A stretch of 64,000 nucleotides of DNA from DATFJT01 sp965230755 (GTDB taxonomy: Bacteria; Bacteroidota; Bacteroidia; Chitinophagales; Saprospiraceae). The stretch is taken from contig CBDDLT010000015.1 in the NCBI GenBank assembly GCA_965230755.1, positions 62,001-126,000 of the forward strand, read 5' to 3'. The translations under genes were made by a program, and so were the position numbers. The notes beneath the pieces are model-generated. The model saw only the letters and a list, made by a program, of their open reading frames with translations. It was not told the DNA's origin and made no database searches. This document shows positions 43,467-52,031 of the stretch, in pieces; the stretch's first letter is position 1, and each line of letters starts with the position of its first letter.

Positions 43467-46100
43467 TCACTCGTCACTTGAAGATCTAAATCCAATATTT
43501 TCTCTTTTGGATTTCCAATCTGAAGGATTCTTCCTATCATAATAGATATCAGAAATAATGATTCTACCATCTCCCTGACCATCTTCCAAAGACACCCTTA
43601 TATTGTGATTTTTAATGATTTGCTCCACCATCTGTCTTATTCTTCTGGCATTACCGAAGTATTGATCTCGGGCCAAATGCAGCTTCCGTATCTCCTCTTT
43701 AACGAGATCCAAGGCTTCATTCTCAATTTGATAACCTGCTTTTTTGATTCGAAATTTGAATATTTCCAAAAGCTCAGATTGACTGTAATCTTCGAAGTAC
43801 AACAACTGATCAAATCGAGACTTAAATCCTGGGTTGGAATTTAAGAACTGCTCCATATTAAAAGGATATCCAGCAGCAAATAAGAAAAACTCTCCTTTTT
43901 TATCTTCCATTTGTTTGATCAAGGTCTGAATAACTTCAGCTCCAAAATCATTGGTACCAGATGCATGACTCTGGGTCAAAGCGTAGGCTTCATCGATGAA
44001 AAGTACCCCGCCCAAAGCATTTTGAATGACTTTGTTCGTCTTTAAGGCTGTTTGTCCAACATAACCTGCCACCAGTCCTTGACGATCCGTCTCATACAGT
44101 GTACCTCGTTCTATAATTCCTAGCGCACTATAGATTCTCGCCAATATCCTCGCAACAGTAGTTTTACCCGTTCCCGGGTTACCGATAAATAGTGTATGAA
44201 GATTAAAGTGATTTAACACGTCTTCACCTCTTTTCAGATGATATTGAACAAGTTGAATGGTCTCTTCAACTGCCTTTTTAACAGCATCCATGCCGATCAT
44301 CTCATGCAGCTCCGCTCTTGCTTCTGCTAACTCCTGATGATCAATTGGAAGTTTTAGCTTAGGCTTAGCAATCTGTGTGGTAGTTTTAAGAACATCTTCC
44401 TTCAGAACCAGCTTAAGTTCTCTTTTGGTCAAATTCTTAGGATCTTCAGACCGCATCACACGCAATCCCAAATTAATCTTGGATTTTTCAATTAAATCCT
44501 CAACATAACGGGCATTTCCAAAACTTTTATCCCTTTTTCGGAAAGCTTTGGTGATTTGCTCTCTGAGCACTGTTTTAGCCCCAGCGCTAAGACTAATACT
44601 CTCCTTGTTGGCCAAATGAATCCCAATTTCAAATAACTCCTCCGGCAAATAATCTCTGAATTCGAAGAAATGCTTGAATCTTGATTTCAAGCCTGGATTC
44701 GAATCCAAAAAATATTTCATCTCTTCCGGATAACCAGCAACAATAACGGCTAAATCCCCTACTCCATTAGATAATTCCTTGATCAGAATTTCAATGACCT
44801 CCTTTCCAAAATCTTTGGCGTCATCATTTTTCCTTGCTAAGGAATAAGCTTCATCAATGAACAAAACTCCTCCCCTAGCACTTTCTATCGCCTCCTTAAC
44901 CTTGGGTGCCGTTTGACCAATGTACTCTCCAACCAGATCCACGCGATCAACCTCATGTACATGCCCTTTAGACAGTAAGCCCATGCTGTGATACAACTTA
45001 CCAATCATTTTAGCTACGGTGGTCTTTCCAGTACCGGGATTACCTATAAAAACGGAGTGAATATCTATAGGTCGGTTTTCCTTGATTCCTTTCGAATGTC
45101 TGAGTTTTAAAAATTCTATGTATTGCCTGTGTTCTTCAACTTTTTCTTTGATTTCATTCAGCCCAATAAGTTCATCCAACTTTCCTTGCCAATCACCGAG
45201 CTCAGCAAGATTTTCACTTGAACCTGGGAGCAAAAAATTTGGCCATCCCGGCAGCAACAACTTCGCATCTCCTGCCAGGGCATAATTGCTCACTTCAAAA
45301 CTGCAAATGGCTATCAACTGATCCATAAACACGAATTCTGCAGTGTACTTGCCCTCGCGCCAACTTCCTGGTTTAGAAGCTCCCCATCCCGCATTAATGT
45401 AGATGCCTTCATCTCCTCCTTGAACTCTGACCAGTTTGACAACTTGCCCTTTTAATTCTCTAGCGGAATTATAGAACTTGACAAAAAGTTCGCAGTGCCA
45501 CTTCCTTCGTCTATTGGTATTGTTCAATTCTATTTCGGCATAGATATAAGAAGTCTCCTCGGCATTAAACACTTTAAGATATTTCCTATCCTCATGAGGA
45601 GTATCGTCGAATGAACCTTCAAAAAGACGTATTGATCGAACAGTCGCATATCGATCGGCCAACTGACTGCCCGCATCAGAAGTCTTTAGGTCTGATTCTT
45701 CTATGTAGAAATACTTGGTTGCGATCTTCTTATTATCGATCCAAACTTCCCAATAATAAGTACCTTTTTTCCAGAAGGATGCCTTCTGTTTGTTTCCCCA
45801 ACCTTCTCTTATATATATTGACTGTTGTGTCTTAGGTACTACTTTATTGTACCTTAATTCACATATCTGTTGATTCTTTTTCGAATTATAGCATCTCAGT
45901 TCGACATCTACTGTCCACTCCTCTCTATCGAAAAACTTATTGGCCAAGCACAACTCTGCATAAATAAAGCTAACTTCCGAATGGTCAAATACTTGTCTGT
46001 ACTTCTTCTTGTTGTCTGCAAGCCATTCTGTGGAAGTATATACTTTAAGAGAGAGAAACTTGAAGCGCTTATCCGATTCTATCTGATCTGTAGCTTTCAT
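43467..46100 (-). CDS. Tandem AAA+ ATPase (CbxX/CfqX type) with duplicated N-terminal beta domains
   Basis: 877 residues. Two similar N-terminal units (about 12-133 and 153-270) each carry FKFLSLKVY-/TVRSIRLFEG-, SFIYAEL-/SYIYAEI-, a conserved IYIREGWG/IYINAGWG, a SFWKKGTYYWEVW/SWREGKYTAEFVF and a KYFYIEE/CSFEVSN ending, so they are a duplication. Two AAA+ domains follow, Walker A at 353-361 and 640-648 (GNPGTGKTT), Walker B VLFIDEAY at 412-419 and 699-706, with SRFKHFFEF/SRFDQLLYF arginine fingers. The CbxX/SpoVK group remodels proteins. No adjacent gene offers an obvious substrate. Cytoplasmic. Confidence 0.9.
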   Translation of the reverse strand: MKATDQIESDKRFKFLSLKVYTSTEWLADNKKKYRQVFDHSEVSFIYAELCLANKFFDREEWTVDVELRCYNSKKNQQICELRYNKVVPKTQQSIYIREGWGNKQKASFWKKGTYYWEVWIDNKKIATKYFYIEESDLKTSDAGSQLADRYATVRSIRLFEGSFDDTPHEDRKYLKVFNAEETSYIYAEIELNNTNRRRKWHCELFVKFYNSARELKGQVVKLVRVQGGDEGIYINAGWGASKPGSWREGKYTAEFVFMDQLIAICSFEVSNYALAGDAKLLLPGWPNFLLPGSSENLAELGDWQGKLDELIGLNEIKEKVEEHRQYIEFLKLRHSKGIKENRPIDIHSVFIGNPGTGKTTVAKMIGKLYHSMGLLSKGHVHEVDRVDLVGEYIGQTAPKVKEAIESARGGVLFIDEAYSLARKNDDAKDFGKEVIEILIKELSNGVGDLAVIVAGYPEEMKYFLDSNPGLKSRFKHFFEFRDYLPEELFEIGIHLANKESISLSAGAKTVLREQITKAFRKRDKSFGNARYVEDLIEKSKINLGLRVMRSEDPKNLTKRELKLVLKEDVLKTTTQIAKPKLKLPIDHQELAEARAELHEMIGMDAVKKAVEETIQLVQYHLKRGEDVLNHFNLHTLFIGNPGTGKTTVARILARIYSALGIIERGTLYETDRQGLVAGYVGQTALKTNKVIQNALGGVLFIDEAYALTQSHASGTNDFGAEVIQTLIKQMEDKKGEFFLFAAGYPFNMEQFLNSNPGFKSRFDQLLYFEDYSQSELLEIFKFRIKKAGYQIENEALDLVKEEIRKLHLARDQYFGNARRIRQMVEQIIKNHNIRVSLEDGQGDGRIIISDIYYDRKNPSDWKSKRENIGFRSSSDE

Positions 46101-46231
46101 CTATTAAATATATCGACATTGTAAACATAAATCAATTCTATTTTATTACTGAATAATAGTCATTATTATTGTGAAAATTAAAGACAACATTTATAACCGA
46201 AATCAAACGACAATTGTTAAGATAAAAGTGC

Positions 46232-46573
46232 ATGGCAAAAATTAAATTTACATTTGAGGATACGAGTATTGACGAGAAGCTGATAGATAATGTCGAAGAA
46301 GGCCTTACAATACTTGAGGTGACAGAGGATCATGATATTCACTTGAATCACAATTGTGGAGGAGTCTGCGCTTGTAGTACTTGCCACATATATGTAAACG
46401 AAGGAATAGATGATTTAGAGGAAATATCCGATAAAGAGGAGGACTTCATTGATAGGGCGATCAATCCGAGATTGGAATCTAGATTGGCCTGTCAATGTGT
46501 TATACTAAGTGAGGATGCAGTAATTGAAATTGAAATACCTGATCAATCAAATATCATTGGTCACGAACACTAA
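46232..46573 (+). CDS. fdx: Adrenodoxin-type [2Fe-2S] ferredoxin
   Basis: 113 residues with the cysteine pattern CGGVCACSTC (three Cys) and a distant LACQC, as in isc-type ferredoxins that donate electrons for iron-sulfur cluster assembly. It is 12 bases upstream of iscX, the same order as at the end of isc operons. No other isc gene is here, so the rest of the pathway is elsewhere. Confidence 0.93.
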   Translation: MAKIKFTFEDTSIDEKLIDNVEEGLTILEVTEDHDIHLNHNCGGVCACSTCHIYVNEGIDDLEEISDKEEDFIDRAINPRLESRLACQCVILSEDAVIEIEIPDQSNIIGHEH

Positions 46574-46585
46574 AAAGAGAAAAAA

Positions 46586-46831
46586 ATGAGCTTTAAGGAT
46601 ATAGACGATTTTCCGATTAATTGGAAAGACCATGAAGATATAGCGATGAAGCTATATGATCGTTTTGGAGATGATTTTGATGAGTCTCGAATTTATAGAA
46701 TTAGATTTACCGATCTACTGGATTGGATATTGGAAATTGCCAATTTCGAAGGCAAACGAGAGGATTGCAATGAGGGACATCTAGAGATGATTCAGGCTCA
46801 ATGGGTACATGAATGGAGAGATAACAACTAA
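46586..46831 (+). CDS. iscX: Fe-S assembly protein IscX
   Basis: 81 residues. The IscX signature INWKDHEDIAMKLYDRFGDDFDE and RFTDLLDWILEI, ending EMIQAQWVHEWRD, is clear. IscX binds the cysteine desulfurase IscS and regulates cluster assembly. It is 12 bases behind fdx and 12 bases ahead of kdsC, so it is in their transcript. Confidence 0.93.
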   Translation: MSFKDIDDFPINWKDHEDIAMKLYDRFGDDFDESRIYRIRFTDLLDWILEIANFEGKREDCNEGHLEMIQAQWVHEWRDNN

Positions 46832-46842
46832 ATGTTGAGATA

Positions 46843-47340
46843 TTGAATATACTTGAACGGTTTAAAGAGATCGACACTTTCATTTTCGATGTAGATGGGG
46901 TGTTTACAGACGGTAATCTTTTGGTAAATGAAGAGGGGGGTCTTCTTAGAACAATGAATGTTCGAGATGGTTTAGCCCTAAAGACGGCTACTAAAAATGG
47001 ATTCCAGGTGGTTATCATTACCGGAGGGAGTTGTCCAGGTGTCAAAAAGCGTTTTGAGAATCTCGGAGTTGATCAATATTACAGCGGAGTTTATGACAAG
47101 ATTAGTCTTTATGAAGAGTTGCTAAAAGAAGGTAAAATAAAGGACAATCAGAGAACATTGTATATTGGAGATGATAGACCCGATGTTCCAGTCATAGACA
47201 GAGTTGGTCTCGGTTGTTGTCCTTCAGATGCTATTATTGAAGCAAAAAATGCCGCCACTTATATCTCACCTTATGCTGGTGGACAAGGTTGTGTTAGAGA
47301 TATTCTGGAGAAAGTCTTTAAGCTGAGAGGAATATGGTAA
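46843..47340 (+). CDS. kdsC: KDO-8-phosphate phosphatase (KdsC), TTG start
   Basis: 165 residues of a HAD phosphatase. The nucleophile motif FIFDVDGVFTDG is at residues about 13-24, then VVIITGG, GVYDKIS and YIGDDRPDVPVI. The best start is TTG 46843, since the in-frame codons before it are closed by TAA. The enzyme makes KDO for lipopolysaccharide. The kdsC-ubiA-maf order is found in other Bacteroidota. Confidence 0.88.
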   Translation: MNILERFKEIDTFIFDVDGVFTDGNLLVNEEGGLLRTMNVRDGLALKTATKNGFQVVIITGGSCPGVKKRFENLGVDQYYSGVYDKISLYEELLKEGKIKDNQRTLYIGDDRPDVPVIDRVGLGCCPSDAIIEAKNAATYISPYAGGQGCVRDILEKVFKLRGIW

Positions 47341-48287
47341 TACGCAGAATCCTGAGGGAGGTGCAAGTTTTTATGCGGCTGGTGCGGTGGAAAAACTTGG
47401 CCATGATTGCTATTCTTCAGTATTTCTTACAGTATTTCTTCCTGGTTCCAAAATTGATGGACGAAAGCTACTTACCTATTTTGGACAATTTTCATTTCTT
47501 CCTTCTAGTGCTTTCAACGGTAATCATAGCAGCTGGTGGCTTCATTATCAACGATATCTACGATTACAATATCGATCGCATCAATAAGCCTGATCGTCAG
47601 ACAATAGGTAAGCACTTAAGCTTGAGAAAAGCGATGCGCTTCTATTTTTTGGTTCTCCTTTCAGGAACCATTCTGGCCGTCTATCTCGCTTGGCATGTCA
47701 ATAACTTGTTTCTGGCAATTCTATATTTCGGTGCGGTTATTTCCCTTTGGTTGTACAGCAAGGTCTTGAAAAGAACCGCTCTTGGTGGAAATATTTTTGT
47801 AGGCCTTTTCTGCTCCTTTGTAGCCATCATAGTGGCCTTCGCGGAGCGCAAAGCTATACTTGAATTGATGAAACAGGACTTCTATGATTTTAAAGATATA
47901 GCATTTCAGTTCGGAATCTTTTCTGTGTTTGCCTTTTTAACTTCGGTCTTTCGAGAGATCGTTAAGGACATTGAAGACATCGAAGGTGATATGGCGAATC
48001 ATTGTCACACATTACCGATATCATATGGCATTCCATTCTCTAAGAACGTAGCGAGTTTTGTCAATATTTGCGTGTTCATTCTTCTCATGTATTTGGCCAT
48101 TATTTTCTTTAGAGAAGCCTTGTTTTGGAGATTGAGCTATTTAGTAGTGTTGATCATGGCACCGGTGATTTACTGTGAATATTTGCTTCGAATAGCTACC
48201 GGAAAAAAACATTATCACCTGGTTAGTCAATGGTCAAAGTATGTCATGTTCTCCGGTATTTTTCTCATTTACATCATGAAAGTATAA
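47334..48287 (+). CDS. UbiA-family prenyltransferase
   Basis: 317 residues with about eight to nine helices. The first aspartate-rich motif is NDIYDYNIDRINKPDRQ, and the second DIEDIEGDMANHCHTLP. Start ATG overlaps the kdsC stop by seven bases. In Bacteroidota this gene is usually annotated as geranylgeranylglycerol-phosphate geranylgeranyltransferase, but the substrate cannot be read from the sequence; quinone or polyprenyl-lipid synthesis is also possible. Inner membrane. Confidence 0.85.
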   Translation: MVIRRILREVQVFMRLVRWKNLAMIAILQYFLQYFFLVPKLMDESYLPILDNFHFFLLVLSTVIIAAGGFIINDIYDYNIDRINKPDRQTIGKHLSLRKAMRFYFLVLLSGTILAVYLAWHVNNLFLAILYFGAVISLWLYSKVLKRTALGGNIFVGLFCSFVAIIVAFAERKAILELMKQDFYDFKDIAFQFGIFSVFAFLTSVFREIVKDIEDIEGDMANHCHTLPISYGIPFSKNVASFVNICVFILLMYLAIIFFREALFWRLSYLVVLIMAPVIYCEYLLRIATGKKHYHLVSQWSKYVMFSGIFLIYIMKV

Positions 48288-48291
48288 TCAA

Positions 48292-48864
48292 ATGCTTGAA
48301 TTTAAGAAAAAACTAATCCTGGGAAGTCAATCCCCGAGGCGTAAGGAGCTGATGCAAAGGATGGATATAGATTTTGAGGTTAGAATTGCTGACGTCGAAG
48401 AGATCATCCCTGAGGATCTTCCACTTCATGAAGCTCCGGAATATTTAGCTAAGCTAAAAGCTGATGCCATTGCATTGGCTGATGACGAATTGTTGATTAC
48501 CGCAGATAGTGTGGTGATATTGGACGGAGAAATTCTGGGCAAACCTAGAAATAATGAAGAAGCCGCATCTTTTTTAGCAAGAATATCAGGCAGAAATCAT
48601 GATGTCATTACGGGGGTTTGCATTAGTGACAAGCATCGATCCATTAGTTTCTCGGATAAGACGGTAGTAAGCATTGCCAAAATTAATGAGCATGAAATCG
48701 AATATTATGTCGAAAAATATAATGCTCTAGACAAGGCCGGAGCTTATGGCATTCAAGATTGGATTGGATGGGTAAAAGTTGAGAGAATCAAAGGATCTTA
48801 TGCTAATGTTATGGGATTGCCCACTCACAAAATGTATGAGGAATTGATGAAATGGGTTGGGTGA
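48292..48864 (+). CDS. maf: Maf nucleoside triphosphate pyrophosphatase
   Basis: 190 residues. The opening LILGSQSPRRKELMQRM is the Maf signature, followed by ITADSVVILDGEILGKPRN and IQDWIGWVKVERIKGSYANVMGLP. It hydrolyses dTTP, UTP or damaged nucleotides and prevents their incorporation. Third gene after kdsC and the prenyltransferase. Confidence 0.92.
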   Translation: MLEFKKKLILGSQSPRRKELMQRMDIDFEVRIADVEEIIPEDLPLHEAPEYLAKLKADAIALADDELLITADSVVILDGEILGKPRNNEEAASFLARISGRNHDVITGVCISDKHRSISFSDKTVVSIAKINEHEIEYYVEKYNALDKAGAYGIQDWIGWVKVERIKGSYANVMGLPTHKMYEELMKWVG

Positions 48865-49227
48865 ACATGTCGCTCCTATGGAGCTTTATTGATTTCATCA
48901 CTGATTTGGTTTTATTGGGATATCGCCACTATGTGGCTTGTTAGGTATTGATTTGATGACGTTCGTCCGGTGTATCTCTTTTTCACTATTCATCTTTGAT
49001 TGGTTTTATCCTTGAATTCAGTCTTTGTTGCTGGATTGAATTGCGCTCCTATGGAGCTCCATTGATTTCATCACTAATTTGGTGCTGTGAGATATCGCCA
49101 CCATGTGGCTTTTTTTGGATAGTCAAATTGATCGAGCTCCATAGAAGCGTGATCTGGCTAGCCAATCATTATAGAACAGATAGAGCGCCATAGGTGCGTC
49201 ATTGAATTTCCCCATCCAGAGCTATAC
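48865..49227. repeat. Gene-free stretch with palindromic repeat units
   Basis: Two direct copies of a unit of about 68 bases (48871-48939 and 49044-49111) share CGCTCCTATGGAGCT, ATTGATTTCATCACT, TTTGGT and GATATCGCCAC-ATGTGGCTT. Each has two hairpins, GCTCC-TAT-GGAGC and GCCAC-ATGTGGC. An inverted copy of the first palindrome follows at 49134-49149 (GAGCTCCATAGAAGCG), and a relative (GCGCCATAGGTGCG) is near 49184-49199. No gene and no T-run. The frames read across it are repeat products. Confidence 0.72.
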
Positions 49228-50325
49228 TCAGACTCGAGGAAAAGAGCGATTCCTAAACGATAAAATTGGTCTATCCAAGTACTTCGTCACCATCCATCCT
49301 ATCCAAAGGCTGGTAAAAAAGTAAATCACAAAGTCAATCCGAATGGGCCAATTAAAGCCGATAAAATCAAAAATTGGTAGGAAATATTTGATAACGAACA
49401 TATGGAAGACATAGCATGCATAAGAACTTATTCCAATATTGGATATTGCATTTACCCATCTCTTTCCAAACAGTTTATTCAGTTTTTCCTCAATGCTTTC
49501 ATTCGACAAAAAGAAACCCAGAATCGAAACAAATGAAAAAATCAGAAGACTTAATCCTGCGGTATGCATGAAAACCGTTTCAAGCCTGATGAAGGTTGTA
49601 GATAAAAGAATTGGGATACTAAAAAACAGTAAAGTCCTACTCCACTTCTTGAAGAAGATATTAAAGTCATCTCTGTAAAAGCAATACCAGTAAGCCATTA
49701 AGACACCGCCAAACAAACTATCAATTCTGAGATGGGTAGGAAAAAGATGGGTCTTATGTGAATAGGTCGTTTCGGCATTTATCAGCCTCAAAATGAATAC
49801 AGAAATAAAAAGTATCAATGATACCACCAGCCATAAATTCCTTTTTTCCATTCCTTTGTAGCGAATAAGGACACTTAAAAATAAAGGCAAGACAATATAA
49901 AAATGCTCTTCTACTGCCAATGACCAGGTGTGACTCCAGTAATTCCCCAGGTAGTTTTGTAAAAAGAAGATCTCCGATAGAATATCGTAGCTCTGAGGTG
50001 GACTGCCTTTTATCAATTCCAAGATAACGGTGAGCAATATGGCCAAATAGAAAACAGGATATATCTTAAAACCTCTCCTTATAAGAAATCGACCAATATT
50101 GATGCTGTTGTTTCTTTTGTACTCCTCAAATAACAACTGTGCGATAAGATATCCGCTTAAAACGAAAAAGAGATCTACACCGATCCAACCGGCATTGCGC
50201 AAAGGTTGAAAAAAGGCATGGTGCCTGAATAATACCAAAATAATGGCCATACCCCTTAAAAAGTCCAAGGATCTCACTCTATGTTTTCCGGAAGTGTACT
50301 CAAAGCAACTCAGTTTACTCAGCAT
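49228..50325 (-). CDS. Acyltransferase-3 family membrane protein (OafA/YrhL type)
   Basis: About 365 residues. I start at ATG 50325: it follows GGAGGTGAC (50326-50334), a rare good Shine-Dalgarno here, and keeps the conserved HRVRSLDFLRGMAIILVLFRHH (acyltransferase-3 motif with the essential His) close to the N-terminus. FFVLSGYLIAQLLF and about ten helices follow. It adds acetyl or other acyl groups to surface sugars. It is the last gene of a seven-gene run of glycan-related genes. Confidence 0.88.
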   Translation of the reverse strand: MLSKLSCFEYTSGKHRVRSLDFLRGMAIILVLFRHHAFFQPLRNAGWIGVDLFFVLSGYLIAQLLFEEYKRNNSINIGRFLIRRGFKIYPVFYLAILLTVILELIKGSPPQSYDILSEIFFLQNYLGNYWSHTWSLAVEEHFYIVLPLFLSVLIRYKGMEKRNLWLVVSLILFISVFILRLINAETTYSHKTHLFPTHLRIDSLFGGVLMAYWYCFYRDDFNIFFKKWSRTLLFFSIPILLSTTFIRLETVFMHTAGLSLLIFSFVSILGFFLSNESIEEKLNKLFGKRWVNAISNIGISSYACYVFHMFVIKYFLPIFDFIGFNWPIRIDFVIYFFTSLWIGWMVTKYLDRPILSFRNRSFPRV

Positions 50326-50334
50326 GTCACCTCC
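50326..50334 (-). promoter_or_regulatory. Shine-Dalgarno that decides the acyltransferase start
   Basis: GGAGGTGAC directly precedes the chosen ATG with four bases between GGAGG and ATG. It overlaps the TGA of the upstream gene, so termination and restart are probably coupled. Confidence 0.45.
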
Positions 50335-51082
50335 CTTCCTTTTTGTCAACGATTAGAAAAATAGAAACACCAAAAGGAAATCCGGAAATAAACCTGAACA
50401 TCTTCTTTTCCAAACGAAATATCCCGAAGAGTATCTTATTCCCAATACCATCCGTATTATAGCGTTCAAAATCCGACTTAAGTGTTTTATAGGGCCTTAT
50501 TTTACCTAAAATTCTGGTTAACGCTATAGGTGGAAAAAGAATAGTGTTGAAGTAACTTGATCTCTGAATTTCTAATTCCTCTTTCTTAATTAATGCACGG
50601 ATATTTTTCAAAGTATATCTGCGGAAATGATGGTTTATCTCGTCGTGATCGCTCCAGAGAAATTGAAAGGCCGGAACAGTCAAGAATATCTTTCCTCCAG
50701 GTTTTAGTATTCTTTTCATCTCCTTTACAGATTGTTCGTGATCCTTAATATGCTCGATGACATCAAAAGCACATATTAGGTCAAAATGCTTGTCCGGAAA
50801 TGGTGTTTTCTCCAAACCGCTACACACCACATCCAAATCGTATTCCTCTTTCATAAAGTCACAACTTGATTGATCCAGTTCCAATGAAGTCAATGCACCG
50901 TATTCGGACAACATCAGGGAGCTTACTCCTGTAGCGGCACCGGCATTTAGTATTTTCGGGTTTTCTCTTAATCTCGGAAGGATATCTCTTTGTAACAGGT
51001 CTTCTAGAATTTCTTTACGAGCTCTGAACCACCAATGTCCCTTTTCAAGCTCGTGATATTTTTCGTAGTAGGACCTATCCAT
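50327..51082 (-). CDS. Class I SAM-dependent methyltransferase (Methyltransf_11 type)
   Basis: 251 residues. The opening YYEKYHELEKGHWWFRARKEIL is common to the group acting on lipid-linked sugars or polyketides. SAM loop ILNAGAATGVSSLML, then FDLICAFDVIEHIKDHE and LKPGGKIFLTVPAFQFLWSDHD. The HWWF and FxWSxHDxxxxHxRRY blocks support a polysaccharide context. It overlaps the GT2 gene upstream by eight bases. Confidence 0.85.
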   Translation of the reverse strand: MDRSYYEKYHELEKGHWWFRARKEILEDLLQRDILPRLRENPKILNAGAATGVSSLMLSEYGALTSLELDQSSCDFMKEEYDLDVVCSGLEKTPFPDKHFDLICAFDVIEHIKDHEQSVKEMKRILKPGGKIFLTVPAFQFLWSDHDEINHHFRRYTLKNIRALIKKEELEIQRSSYFNTILFPPIALTRILGKIRPYKTLKSDFERYNTDGIGNKILFGIFRLEKKMFRFISGFPFGVSIFLIVDKKEGR

Positions 51083-52031
51083 CAGTCTCTTCCCTATTTT
51101 TCACAATATTATCAATGACGTACAAGGGCCTTTTCTTCACTTCAAAAAATATTCGAACAATATATTCCCCTAGAACACCTAGACAAATCAATTGTACCCC
51201 ACCAAATAGGATTATGGCCAGTAAAAGCCCAGTGAATCCTTCGGGAACAATATCAAAATAAAAGCGTCTAACCAGGGTATAAACTAAATATATAAGACTA
51301 ATCGTGACCGTGGTTATGCCCAAATAAGTGATTAATTTGACGGGGACTTCACTAAAGTTAAAGAATCCGTCCATGGCCAATTTTAATAATTTCCTGAAGG
51401 AATATTTGGATTCACCAGAGTGTCGAGCTTCCCTATCATACTCAAGACCAATTTGCTTGAAGCCAACCCAACTCCTCATGCCTCTCAAAAATCTACTTTC
51501 TTCATTCATCGCAACCAACTCATCACAAACCCGTTTTGAAATCAGCGAAAAATCACCCGAATTCAAGGGTATATAAGTCGCAGACATCTTGCTCAGCAAT
51601 AGATAGTATGTCTTGTATAAAACGCGCTTTATCCAGGACTCCTTCCTCGTTTTTCGAATTGCATAAATCACATCATAGCCCTCTTTCAATTTACCATAAA
51701 ACTCATCGAACAACTCTGGCGGATCCTGTAAGTCGGCATCCAAAATATAAATGGCTATTTGAGCGCTACAGTGTTCAAGGCCTGCACTTAATGCTCTCTG
51801 ATGTCCGAAGTTTCTCGATAAAATAACGGCATTATAAGGTGCTCTTTTTCTGGCTAAATTCAGCACTTTGTCTTTGGTTCCATCGGTGCTACCATCATCG
51901 ACTAGAATTACTTCAAAAGTCAGGAAATGACCTCCCATTAGCTTATCCAAGCGTTCGATCAAGCTATCAAAAACCTCCATTTCATTATACAGAGGAATGA
52001 CAATACTGATGTCGACTTTTGAATCACTCAT
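51075..52031 (-). CDS. Membrane-anchored family 2 glycosyltransferase (DPM1/GtrB type)
   Basis: 318 residues. The GT2 domain has ISIVIPLYNEMEVFDSL, LVDDGSTDGTK and the metal-binding DADLQD near residue 100. Two C-terminal helices and a KKRPLYVID tail are as in GtrB or ArnC, which load a sugar onto undecaprenyl phosphate. Start at 52031 overlaps the upstream gene by four bases. Confidence 0.92.
   Translation of the reverse strand: MSDSKVDISIVIPLYNEMEVFDSLIERLDKLMGGHFLTFEVILVDDGSTDGTKDKVLNLARKRAPYNAVILSRNFGHQRALSAGLEHCSAQIAIYILDADLQDPPELFDEFYGKLKEGYDVIYAIRKTRKESWIKRVLYKTYYLLLSKMSATYIPLNSGDFSLISKRVCDELVAMNEESRFLRGMRSWVGFKQIGLEYDREARHSGESKYSFRKLLKLAMDGFFNFSEVPVKLITYLGITTVTISLIYLVYTLVRRFYFDIVPEGFTGLLLAIILFGGVQLICLGVLGEYIVRIFFEVKKRPLYVIDNIVKNREETDG

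Noticed and set aside
48996..49193. 65-codon plus-strand frame
   Set aside because: It runs through the palindromic repeat units; its apparent protein is a repeat product.
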